This document shows, piece by piece, positions 12,291 through 21,537 of a stretch of 64,000 nucleotides of DNA. The stretch covers positions 6,510,001 to 6,574,000 of the forward strand of contig OX442319.1 in NCBI GenBank assembly GCA_949358305.1, written 5' to 3'. This DNA comes from Strigamia acuminata (taxonomy: Eukaryota > Arthropoda > Chilopoda > Geophilomorpha > Linotaeniidae). The notes under the pieces are model-generated. The model saw nothing but the letters and a program-made list of their open reading frames with translations, was not told where the DNA came from and made no database searches. Positions within the stretch are counted from its first letter, which is position 1, and every line of letters begins with the position of its first letter. The translations under genes were made by a program, and so were the position numbers.

Positions 12291-12338
12291 AACGCCAAAA
12301 TCATTTTTAGACGCAAATGTGCAATTTTTATAACAATT

Positions 12339-13010
12339 TGTCACGGGCAGGTTACCCACCCTTCTTTTTTATTCATTTCTAACTTAGACTGACCCAATCT
12401 TAAGTTTTCTTATTTTTTCCCAATCTTTCTTTTCATCTAACATTGATGAATCATCTCTAAATATATGCGCAGCCTCATTGCGCGCATCTTATTATTTCCA
12501 ACAATTAACCTTATTTTATACCTTCCACCCCCTCACCCACTCCAATCGACCTGGTCACATGACTCATGTTTACCTGGTCGCTACTTTTATCCATAATCCA
12601 CACTTCTCATACCTCTTTCAACGAGTTAACACCTCTTAGATTGAATTGAGTTTGTCAATCTTTATTTTGCGCTTTAACACGCGCCTCTTCTAATTTAACA
12701 CTTAATAGCGCCTCTTTTTGCCCACCTTTTATCCCTTCGCATGCCTGTGACATCCTATGCCCACCCGCATACGAATATCACTGCGCATACTCATTCTTTT
12801 TAAACGTAAAGACCCACAACGTGAGATTGAGCCCGTCGAATATAAATAATGTGTGTTACAGCGAGTTAGGTTTATTCACCGTCCGATATCCGCATATGAC
12901 GATGGCACAAACAGAGTAAATCTACGAACTTTGCCCGCTGATTTGCGCTAACATCACCTTGCGCGTAAATTCAGATCAAATCAATTAAACATCTAAGTTG
13001 ATTCGTAACA
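12339..13010 (+). repeat. 5' LTR of the 14 kb retrotransposon
   Basis: This 672 bp direct repeat has the same length and, on visual comparison, the same sequence as 25704-26375. The termini are TG...CA. It contains a TATA box (12841) and several GCGC-containing motifs (ATGCGCAGCC, TTGCGCGCATC, TAACACGCGCC). By analogy with other LTR elements it should act as promoter and supply the RNA ends for reverse transcription. Confidence 0.95.
12841..12849 (+). promoter_or_regulatory. TATA box in the 5' LTR
   Basis: TATAAATAA lies 170 bp before the LTR end. Transcription would be expected to start about 25-35 bp downstream (near 12870), leaving about 245 bp of leader before gag. The same box is at 26206 in the 3' LTR. 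The start itself is inferred, not seen. Confidence 0.6.
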
Positions 13011-13014
13011 AACA

Positions 13015-13032
13015 TGGCGAGCCTGACAGGAT
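13015..13032 (+). other. Primer binding site (tRNA complement)
   Basis: Four bases after the LTR, TGGCGAGCCTGACAGGAT followed by TCG resembles the complement of a tRNA 3' end. TGG pairs with CCA, and GGATTCG pairs with the T-arm. The pattern is close to the arginine-tRNA sites of 412/mdg1-type elements, but the tRNA identity was not verified. A 13-codon upstream ORF (ATG at 13014) starts inside the site. Confidence 0.7.
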
Positions 13033-13114
13033 TCGCTCTCACCTATAAGGCTTAAACGCGCGAAAAGGTTAGTTTTTTGAGTTATTTATTTAATCATTTC
13101 ACATTTTCTTCATC

Positions 13115-15085
13115 ATGTCGAGACAGTTGGGAGGTGACGGAATTCGTCCCGTCACGCGCGATCCATTTGATTTCAGTGAGTTAGAAATGGAGCAGGAATG
13201 GCAACAGTCCGAACGGAGGAGTGGTGTTCGCCGGGAAGAGGAAAGGGAATTTCGAGAGTGGCAGCAACACGACCAATTACGAAGAAGTCGTATCGAACAA
13301 CAGGAAACGCTTGTGAGTATTGCGCAACAACAGCCAGCCCCATCAAATCATATCATGACAATGGCTGTTGCAAATTCACGAGCGCAACCTCAAGTAAATT
13401 TTGCCACGTCAACACCCGCTAACTTTTTGGCGGCGCCATCTTTTTTCGATTCGACTCAGCCTAGAGCATTAGTAGACCCCGTCACATTAAATACGGAAGG
13501 TTTGCTGATGTCCGACTTGCGCAACCAATACTATGCTCAAACACGAGGTCTAGTAAATGAGATTCGCGAAATATTCCAACAAGGCCCTCGCTCTCTACGA
13601 ACAGGGACCGCACGGTCTCTAGACGGTGGATCCTCGCATGGCTCCATAAGAGTTAAAGGCACCTCGGCACCATATGATTTAGGACTTCCCACAGCATGTC
13701 CGCACCAGCATCGGGAAGTTGAACATCGAGGCCAGCAGACGAAAATGTCCGCGCAGGCTGCGCAAATTGTTTACACAACAACCACGCCGCCAATGCCGAC
13801 GATGGCAACGATCTATACCCAGGCTCCATCACAGGAATCTGCTCATTTGGACCATTCAACACGAGCAAATCGAGATTTAATGAGCTCGATGCTATACTCC
13901 AAGATGGGATATCCTCGGGATAGATCCGACACCAAGGCAAAGTTGTCACTGCCGTCAGTAAGAGCGCAACACGCAAGTAAAGATAAAAATTGTTTCAAGC
14001 CTGGAAAACCACCTTTGTTTGATCCAGATAAAGCCGATCTTGATTACATTAATCTTTTTCTTGCGCATTTGTACGCGCACATGTATTCTATGCAGGCCCC
14101 GGTGGATGAATATTTAAAAGTATTTGTCATTCAAGCAACGCGTGGAAGAGCGCAGCGATGGTGGTTATCACTAAAACCAAAACCAAAAACATGGGAGGAC
14201 TTTGAGATATTATTTCGACGAGCTTTCGCCATGAATTCGGCAGCGGCCAATGTGAAGCTATCCAAGCGAAAGCAACGAAATGGAGAGTCTACGATGTCAT
14301 TTTTAAGTGAGATTGTATATTATCTTCAGGTTGCAGGATATACCGACCCAGAGCTCCAATGGGAGAAAGCTCAGAACATGATGCAAACCGAAGTTGTTCA
14401 TCTCTTGCGCGCATGGAACGTAAACTCGCTGGACGAGGCGATCCAAAGAGGTAATGACATCGACAATCGTCTACAGCTGGACACCATTCGAGCAGACGAA
14501 TACAAAGATCTGGGTATGGCTGATCAACGAATGCCCTCTCTGCGTGATGCGCAACGCCCCACAGTGCTCAAGGCTGCGGAGAAGTCCAAAGGAGACGATG
14601 ATGTCAAATCTCTCGTGTCCCAGGACGTCAAACGTTTTGCGAGGTATCGAAAACAATTCTTAATCGAGTTAGCTGCAGTGCAGGCGAGACCAGAACAATC
14701 TCCACCTGCGCAGGAACCCGATACGAGTAGTAGTAGCAGCGACACGGATGCTGAACCTGAAATTAAGAAGAGCACAGTCGCCGAGGCGGCTCAGAAGGCA
14801 ACAATTAAAATAAATTTAGCTACTCTGACACCTCCAGCAGACGTCCCAAAGGACCATGTGTGCTCTACGTCAATTGTCACGTTTCCACCAGCGCCAAAAC
14901 CACCATTAACTGTCAAATGTCCTGAGAAAGGCACAGCCTGGAGGAAAACACCGAAGGATTGGTGGTATTTGGTAGATACAGCAACTTGGCATCCGTTGTG
15001 CCCCATATGTTACCAGCCATTTAGGAGACCGGAAAACTCCGAAGGCCTGAAGTTCGGGAAGCCGGTGGAACCAGGCCGCAAATGA
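13115..15085 (+). CDS. gag: Gag polyprotein of the 14 kb retrotransposon
   Basis: The frame encodes 656 residues. The N-terminal 290 residues are Gln/Arg-rich and low in complexity. Residues about 294-465 match the retrotransposon capsid pattern (retrotrans_gag type): PPLFDPDKADL, then RGRAQRWWLSLKP and WEDFEILFRRAF, with the RAQRWW and F..LFRRAF cores typical of the family. The C-terminal part is acidic then basic. It ends with a CPIC pair (WHPLCPICYQPF) instead of the CCHC zinc knuckle common in gag. The protein should form the particle and package RNA. The stop TGA (15083-15085) overlaps the ATG of pol. The ATG at 13115 is the first in frame after the leader. Confidence 0.85.
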   Translation: MSRQLGGDGIRPVTRDPFDFSELEMEQEWQQSERRSGVRREEEREFREWQQHDQLRRSRIEQQETLVSIAQQQPAPSNHIMTMAVANSRAQPQVNFATSTPANFLAAPSFFDSTQPRALVDPVTLNTEGLLMSDLRNQYYAQTRGLVNEIREIFQQGPRSLRTGTARSLDGGSSHGSIRVKGTSAPYDLGLPTACPHQHREVEHRGQQTKMSAQAAQIVYTTTTPPMPTMATIYTQAPSQESAHLDHSTRANRDLMSSMLYSKMGYPRDRSDTKAKLSLPSVRAQHASKDKNCFKPGKPPLFDPDKADLDYINLFLAHLYAHMYSMQAPVDEYLKVFVIQATRGRAQRWWLSLKPKPKTWEDFEILFRRAFAMNSAAANVKLSKRKQRNGESTMSFLSEIVYYLQVAGYTDPELQWEKAQNMMQTEVVHLLRAWNVNSLDEAIQRGNDIDNRLQLDTIRADEYKDLGMADQRMPSLRDAQRPTVLKAAEKSKGDDDVKSLVSQDVKRFARYRKQFLIELAAVQARPEQSPPAQEPDTSSSSSDTDAEPEIKKSTVAEAAQKATIKINLATLTPPADVPKDHVCSTSIVTFPPAPKPPLTVKCPEKGTAWRKTPKDWWYLVDTATWHPLCPICYQPFRRPENSEGLKFGKPVEPGRK

Positions 15086-18000
15086 GTCGACCGGCCCTTC
15101 GCGCAAAACGTCTGAAATCCAAACGACGCGCTTCACCTTTAATTAACTTGAAAGAGGACGATCCTTCACAGGTTAATTCAACAACATCTCCTACTGTTAT
15201 TACTCTTTCAGAGTATAAACCTGTAAGTAGTGTTATTTCTTCATCATCTTCCATCATCACCTCAGCTACAAAGGCGTCAGATCTGCAGACTGCCGTTCCT
15301 GAAGCTGTAAAGGACGAATTGCCGAAATTAACAGATTTGCAACCTGTAATTTCGAAGAAAAACCCGAAAGTGACAATAGTGAGTAAAATTACTAAAACTT
15401 TACCAATAATTAAGTCTACTTCCAGTGCAACAACGACTGAGGCTCCAAAGGAAGTGATCTCTCCTATGAAGGTATCTTTCGTAATGTTAACGCCAGAGGA
15501 ACTTAAAGAAACTCAAGAACCCATCATTGAGATAACGCGCGGGGATCGTTTGTGCAAGAAAGCACCTTGCGTAAAGATTTCCTGGGCTAATGTAGCTTGT
15601 ACTGCGCTTCTAGACTCAGGCGCACAAACGTGTGTAATGAGTGAGGACGTGTTCCAACAACTACACGAAAAAATGGGTTTGGACTTTGTGAATCTCCACG
15701 AGCGGGTGCAGGTCGCGTCTGGTGACATAGTGGATTCCACCAAATCGATGCAGCTCGCTTTGCGCGCCCCAATAGGCATAATAAAATTCATTTGCATGGT
15801 TTTACCCGATGCCAAAATGGATATGCTCCTTGGACGTGATTTCTGCACAGCGGCCGGAATCGACATCGACCATGCGAGACAACAGTGGAGCATGGTGGGC
15901 TCAAATGAGATTCGCAAATTCATGACTTATGAAGAAGCAAAAAAGTCAGAGTCAATTCTGGTTTTGCCATTTGCGCCGGAAGAAACGCAGGATCCATCCA
16001 ACCCACCGGCGGCCATTAGTGAGATCGTTCCGACGAAAATACTAAGGAAACCGGATCCGGTGAGTGAAATTAACTGCCTCCTCCTGGCGCATAGACCCTT
16101 GCAACAAGAAATATTCGAGTATCCACATGACGATGCGCAGTATCGAGTTAAACAAGTTCGACATCGTGCGCAACGCAAATGGTCGAATATTTGGTCCCCA
16201 AAGAGGAAAGAAACTTCTAAAATTTCCTCCAATTTAAAAAAGACAATTTCACGTAAATTAACTTTGAGTCAGTTCCGACGATTACGACGTTTACGACGAA
16301 AAATCAATGTTATTCGTCCAATTGCCAAACAACTCGTTGCGCAACGTGCTAAAGACATCAATGCCAAGAAGGAGTCGAAAATCAACATCTTTTCGATTGC
16401 GCAACCTGACAATGGTGGGAATAACTCTAAAATGAACATTAATGACATTAATTTTTTGCAGTACCAACCTAGTGGAGATCCGACCGATTTAGATTGGATT
16501 TACCACCAGTTGTGGAACCAATTGACAGTGCCACAGATAAAACTATTAATCAAAACATTGCAGCCCATTTCGCAAATCTTTCGCGAAGAAATTGGTTTAT
16601 GTAATAACACCGAGTACGAGGTGAACCTGAAACCGGATTTTCGTCCAATTCATGTCCCTGTGCGCCCGGTAAACCCTGCGAAAAAGGCGATAATTGATAA
16701 ATATATCGACAAAAAGCTGCAGCAAGGTATTATTCGGCGATCCCAAAGTGATTGCGCTGTTGCTCCAGTCGTCGTACCCAAGAAGACAGGTGAATGGAGA
16801 ACTGCTATGGATTTTCGCCCCATTAATGCGCAAACAATTCCGGACGTTTACCCCCTTCCGGACATTGATAACATCTTTGCATATTTGGGAGGTGCGCATT
16901 GGTTTTCGATAATCGACGGACGCGAAGCTTTCCATCAGATCGGCGTGCGCAAAGGTGACGAACGGTATTTAGCTTTTATAACACATCGAGGTTTATTCGA
17001 ATATGTGCGCATGCCTTTCGGACCTATCAACGGACCCGCTACCCTCCAACGAGCGATGAATAAGACTCTTGCAAAGTATCTTTACAAATTTGTATTTGTG
17101 TATATTGATGACGTGATTATTTTTAGCCGAACTTTCGAGGAACACGTGCAACATTTGCGCCTCGTTTTAGAGGAATTGTTCAACGCTGGATTCACCATGA
17201 ACGCCAACAAAACTGAGCTTTGTCAAAAAAGACTCGAGGTTTTGGGACACATCGTGGAATCTGGCCAGATTACACCAAATCCAAAGAAAGTGGTTGCTAT
17301 TCAAAATTATCCTGCGCCAACCAATTTGCGCGAATTACAACGATTTAAAGGCATGGTAGGTTATTACCAATCATTCATTGCAAATTTTTCCAAAATTAGC
17401 GAAGTTTTCCGACCATTGCTTAAAAAGGACGCAACTTGGATTTGGACAGATGCGCAGCAATCAGCGTTCGAATATCTGAAAGACCAGATTGCGATACCAA
17501 CACTGAAAAGACGTTTTCCCAGTTGGAAAAAACCATTTATACTGCAGACCGATGCTAGTTATTCTGGATTAGGTGCTGCTTTAATGCAACTTAACGATGA
17601 AGGTGTGAGAATTCCTATCGCATTTGCCTCTCGCGCATTAAACAGCGCTGAAAAGAACTATAAAGTAACCGAAATCGAATGTTTGGCCGCGGTTTGGGGT
17701 GTCAAACGCTTTCGTGCATACCTCGAGATGATGCCATTCTACCTCGAGAGCGACCATCAATCTCTTAAGTGGTTATTTCAGCAAAGGGAACCAACTGGAC
17801 GTTTGGCCCGTTGGGTATTATCGTTGAGTGATTATAAATTCACATTTTTGCACTGTTCAGGATGCAAAAATAAGGTAGCGGATGCACTGAGTCGAGCTCC
17901 TGTCGACCCACCTGAAGTCGACGATGAGGATGATAGCCCGGAGGTCGACGAGGCGTGCTACCTTGCCTATTTTGATGATTGCAACGAGTGGCCGGCACTC

Positions 18001-20727
18001 AATATCATCAAGGAATTGCCAAAAGACATTAATTTGCAGTTTCGAAAGTTATTTAAATCTAAATTCAAAAAAGTGCCTCTCATTGCAGCTTCTTCGCCAA
18101 CTAAGAAGAAAAATAAGAAAAAATCTCTTATTCCTCGACCAACTGGTAAAAAGAAGGTGATTGGAAATGCGCCGACTTCAGGTGCGCAAATTCCATCTTC
18201 TACTGGCATAGCTACTACTCCAACGAGGGCACCGCCGGTTACAATCCCTCCAGTTGTACCAACGCCAATTGTGCAACCAACTGCAACACCAAATGCGCCA
18301 GTTCCAGTTGCGCAACCAACTTCACAAGTAAAAACTCCTAATTTATCACCAGTTCGTGTTTCAGTGCCTTTACGAACTCGCCGACAGCGCTCTTTAATCC
18401 CAATTTTGATAAAGAAACGAGGAAGGCCACGTAAAATTAATATTGTGCCAATTTTATCTCCTCGTGCTAAACGAGCAATAGCCACACGAACTCGAGCTAG
18501 ATTAAAGGATCCATCTTTGATTCCTAAAACACCACCATGGCTACCACCCAGGTATGCTGGAACTATCAAAAAATGGACATTTCCAAAGTTATTGAAGTCA
18601 CAGCAAGTAGGAAGGTTGAAGGCAGTGCGACGTAAATCCGCTATTCCTTCCCATGTGGTGAAACCCAAACCTAAAACTGTTTTAATTCCACCACCTCTAC
18701 CTATTCCTACCCCTCCTGCAACTCCAATATCCACTCCTATTCCTAGTTCCATTCCACCTTCAGCAATTATTCCAACTAAAATTCCTGCGCCGGTAAATCC
18801 GTCTAGTTTTAGACAAAAGACTACTTCGGCGCCGTCACAATTGCCGACACCTGGAACTTTGGTGGATAAAATACGGCGTAATTTCCGTCGCATAACTGGA
18901 GTTCCTGCACCAATAATTCAATCCGATAGCCATCGAAGGCCCATTCCAAGACCTTCTCCTGAAATTCCAGATTTACCAACTCCTTCCCCAACTCCTTCAA
19001 TTCCTATCACTGATTTTCCTGTCATTTCTCCGCGTCAACCTTCTGAACCAAGAATGTATGATGATGCGGCGGGACCATCAGGACAGCAAAGGCCAGAGGG
19101 ATATACTTCGGACCCGGATTCTGACTCTGCATCATCGGAGGACAGTTTTGGACCCATTCGTGACATGTCACCACCAACAAGGAATTATTCTGCGCCTCCA
19201 GCATCAGCGCAAAGAACTCCGTCGAGATTGCGTCCGCGACGAGAAAGGACAGTAATTGAAGATTCAAGGACTGAAGCAGAGAAGCAAGCCGAATTGGAGC
19301 ACGATCCACCAATCGAACATCCTCCGTTCGAGCTGTTGCCTACTGCTGCTGAAATCATTGCTGCGCAAAGACAGGATCCCTGGTCGCGTGAGTTGATATT
19401 TTATTTAACTGCCCAAATGTTACCACTTGATCCGGACGAAGCTGCTAAAATTGTGGCTGACGCGCAAGATTTCGGCATGTATAAAGAGATGTTATGTCGC
19501 TTCCCTCCTGTCCATATTAATGAAATTAGAAAGAGGCGCCAAATATATCTCCCATTTGAACTCAGAGAAAGATATTTCCGCGCAATGCACTATCCTCCCG
19601 TAGTTGGACATATGGGGCAAGAACGAACACTCCATCGCATTAAATCGCGCGTATTTTGGCCAAAAATGCGCGAAGATATTCGAACATGGATACAGGTTTG
19701 CGAAGCGTGTCAAAGAGCTAAACCCCTTAACAGGCTCCCATATGGAAAAATGATAATGTCCAGATCGCGCCATCTTTTCTCCGCTATCTACATCGACTAT
19801 TACGGCAAGAAACCTCGATCCACAGAGGGACATTGCTATGCCTTTGTGATGGTCGACTCTGCTAGCCGATGGTTAGACGTACGTCTAACCGAAAACTCAA
19901 ATATAGCCACTACGGTGAAACAAATTCAGAAATTCTGCAAAAGATGGGGTTTTCCCAAAATAATTATCAGCGATAATGCGCCTGCTTTTCGCTCACCAGA
20001 ATTTCGTAGCCAAATCCAGCAACTTGGCGCAATAAATAGATATACCGCCGCATATCACCCGCAAGGTAATATTGCGGAAAGGCTTAACCAATCATTAAAG
20101 AACTGTATATTAGCATATATTGATGATGACCATACTAGATGGGACGTCAACATTGGCTATTTCGTGCTCGCGATTAATTCAGCTTATCAAATTTCTTTAA
20201 GGTATTCACCTTTTAAAATGGTAACAGGCCAGGAAGCTCGATTTCCGGGCGACCTGGATAGCGACACGGATGACGGAGAACCATTGCCGCCCGTGGAAGC
20301 TGAGAACTTGCACGAACATATGCGTAGAATGCGAGAAAGCGCGATTAACAACTTGCGCGAGTCCCAAATTCGACACAAAAAATGGTTCGATTTAAAGCGG
20401 CGCCCCCATGACTTCCGTCCCGGCGACTGGGTAACTTTGCGCAATCGGCAACCTTCATCTGCCGATAAACAATTCGCAGCAGGTTTACGCCAACGGACTG
20501 AAGGTGTATATATTATACACAGATTGGTGGGCCCCAATACAGTAATCCTAATGGATGAAAACGGCCAAAAAACCCAGCCTTATAATGTCGTGGAATTGCG
20601 ACATTGGTTTTTTGCCGAGGCCAACTTTTTAACTTTAAAAGACGTTGAAATTATTGATAAACATGTTGAAATTTTTGCTGTCAACACTTTAGATATTTTT
20701 TCTGCCTATTTTCTTTCATTTAAGTAA
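15082..20727 (+). CDS. pol: Pol polyprotein: protease, RT, RNase H, spacer, integrase
   Basis: The frame encodes 1,881 residues. The aspartic protease has LDSGAQTCV with catalytic D178. Reverse transcriptase shows TAMDFRPINAQT, MPFGPINGPATLQ and the catalytic YIDD at 674-677. RNase H starts at QTDAS (D824) and ends near ADALSRAP (933). Residues about 940-1440 are a Pro/Thr/Lys-rich spacer of unusual length with an AT-hook (KKRGRPRK, 1111-1118). Integrase has a zinc finger H1503, H1510, C1540, C1543 and the catalytic triad D1572, D1631, E1666 (34 residues between the last two). A C-terminal module follows, with RPGDWVTLRN and the GPNTVILMDE stretch. The order RT-RH-IN defines Ty3/Gypsy. The frame is -1 relative to gag with an ATGA overlap. 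All catalytic residues are present, so the product is potentially active. Confidence 0.92.
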   Translation: MSRPALRAKRLKSKRRASPLINLKEDDPSQVNSTTSPTVITLSEYKPVSSVISSSSSIITSATKASDLQTAVPEAVKDELPKLTDLQPVISKKNPKVTIVSKITKTLPIIKSTSSATTTEAPKEVISPMKVSFVMLTPEELKETQEPIIEITRGDRLCKKAPCVKISWANVACTALLDSGAQTCVMSEDVFQQLHEKMGLDFVNLHERVQVASGDIVDSTKSMQLALRAPIGIIKFICMVLPDAKMDMLLGRDFCTAAGIDIDHARQQWSMVGSNEIRKFMTYEEAKKSESILVLPFAPEETQDPSNPPAAISEIVPTKILRKPDPVSEINCLLLAHRPLQQEIFEYPHDDAQYRVKQVRHRAQRKWSNIWSPKRKETSKISSNLKKTISRKLTLSQFRRLRRLRRKINVIRPIAKQLVAQRAKDINAKKESKINIFSIAQPDNGGNNSKMNINDINFLQYQPSGDPTDLDWIYHQLWNQLTVPQIKLLIKTLQPISQIFREEIGLCNNTEYEVNLKPDFRPIHVPVRPVNPAKKAIIDKYIDKKLQQGIIRRSQSDCAVAPVVVPKKTGEWRTAMDFRPINAQTIPDVYPLPDIDNIFAYLGGAHWFSIIDGREAFHQIGVRKGDERYLAFITHRGLFEYVRMPFGPINGPATLQRAMNKTLAKYLYKFVFVYIDDVIIFSRTFEEHVQHLRLVLEELFNAGFTMNANKTELCQKRLEVLGHIVESGQITPNPKKVVAIQNYPAPTNLRELQRFKGMVGYYQSFIANFSKISEVFRPLLKKDATWIWTDAQQSAFEYLKDQIAIPTLKRRFPSWKKPFILQTDASYSGLGAALMQLNDEGVRIPIAFASRALNSAEKNYKVTEIECLAAVWGVKRFRAYLEMMPFYLESDHQSLKWLFQQREPTGRLARWVLSLSDYKFTFLHCSGCKNKVADALSRAPVDPPEVDDEDDSPEVDEACYLAYFDDCNEWPALNIIKELPKDINLQFRKLFKSKFKKVPLIAASSPTKKKNKKKSLIPRPTGKKKVIGNAPTSGAQIPSSTGIATTPTRAPPVTIPPVVPTPIVQPTATPNAPVPVAQPTSQVKTPNLSPVRVSVPLRTRRQRSLIPILIKKRGRPRKINIVPILSPRAKRAIATRTRARLKDPSLIPKTPPWLPPRYAGTIKKWTFPKLLKSQQVGRLKAVRRKSAIPSHVVKPKPKTVLIPPPLPIPTPPATPISTPIPSSIPPSAIIPTKIPAPVNPSSFRQKTTSAPSQLPTPGTLVDKIRRNFRRITGVPAPIIQSDSHRRPIPRPSPEIPDLPTPSPTPSIPITDFPVISPRQPSEPRMYDDAAGPSGQQRPEGYTSDPDSDSASSEDSFGPIRDMSPPTRNYSAPPASAQRTPSRLRPRRERTVIEDSRTEAEKQAELEHDPPIEHPPFELLPTAAEIIAAQRQDPWSRELIFYLTAQMLPLDPDEAAKIVADAQDFGMYKEMLCRFPPVHINEIRKRRQIYLPFELRERYFRAMHYPPVVGHMGQERTLHRIKSRVFWPKMREDIRTWIQVCEACQRAKPLNRLPYGKMIMSRSRHLFSAIYIDYYGKKPRSTEGHCYAFVMVDSASRWLDVRLTENSNIATTVKQIQKFCKRWGFPKIIISDNAPAFRSPEFRSQIQQLGAINRYTAAYHPQGNIAERLNQSLKNCILAYIDDDHTRWDVNIGYFVLAINSAYQISLRYSPFKMVTGQEARFPGDLDSDTDDGEPLPPVEAENLHEHMRRMRESAINNLRESQIRHKKWFDLKRRPHDFRPGDWVTLRNRQPSSADKQFAAGLRQRTEGVYIIHRLVGPNTVILMDENGQKTQPYNVVELRHWFFAEANFLTLKDVEIIDKHVEIFAVNTLDIFSAYFLSFK

Positions 20728-21468
20728 TTTTCTTCTATTTTTTAAGCTAAATAAAAAAAAAAAAAGGGAAAACACAAACGAAACAACAAAAAAAAAAAAA
20801 AAAAAAACCAAGTGTAATCCGGTGTAAATCTATCTTTACTACCTATTTTGTTTAAAAACTATTTTTCCCTTTATTTTAAATTTATTCATCCTAATTTTTA
20901 TGTTTTATGTTATTTTATGTTTTCTTTATATTTTATATTTAATGTTTTGTGTTATGTATTTTATGTTCATATTCGGTCACTCGAAAATGGCTAAGTCCAT
21001 TTCAATCAGGGACTATGTCCGTCACCAGAGTGCGCAATGCCAATTAACCTCTAAACAATAGCACGTGGCTATTTCCACAATTCATTTAAATTATTCAATC
21101 AATATAATTTATGCGCACTTTATTTAAATTAATATTCTGTGTTCTGAATTATTACTTGTTTATCTCACCATCCTTATTTAATCACTTTAAAACAAGAGTT
21201 TTGAGCGAAGACAACCTTCGCTAACTTCCGAATTCCAACACTGAATGTCGCCCTTCAATTGCAATTAGTTAGTGTTTAACCTCGAACCCGACTTTATTAC
21301 ATGTGCGAGTTTTCAATCGTTCATCGAAGCTTCTCGAAGCAAAGTTTTATGACTCGTTACATTCCGGGGAATATTCTTTAGTCTTCGTTGTTTGTTTCGT
21401 TCTGTGCGCGTTCGTGTTGTTGCGCGTCGTAATTGTGAGTATCGTTTGTCAAACGTATTATTTGTTCT
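20728..21468 (+). other. Noncoding spacer between pol and ORF3 with two A-runs
   Basis: Right after the pol stop there are two A-rich tracts (20751-20764 and 20788-20807) separated by about 23 bases. Then comes AT-rich sequence and a more GC-rich leader (21370-21450) in front of ORF3. No open frame of note. The spacer could hold a splice acceptor or internal promoter for ORF3. The A-tracts also look like a remnant of a captured polyadenylated RNA. Neither reading is proven. Confidence 0.5.
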
Positions 21469-21537
21469 GTGTATTTATATAAGCATTACCTCCACCAACT
21501 TAGGCGCATTATATTCCCAACGAATATTGAAACCAAC

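Noticed and set aside
17967-18893. 308-codon minus-strand frame within pol
   Set aside because: It is the complement of the Pro/Thr-rich spacer (giving a Gly/Val-rich product) and has no start context or domain of its own.
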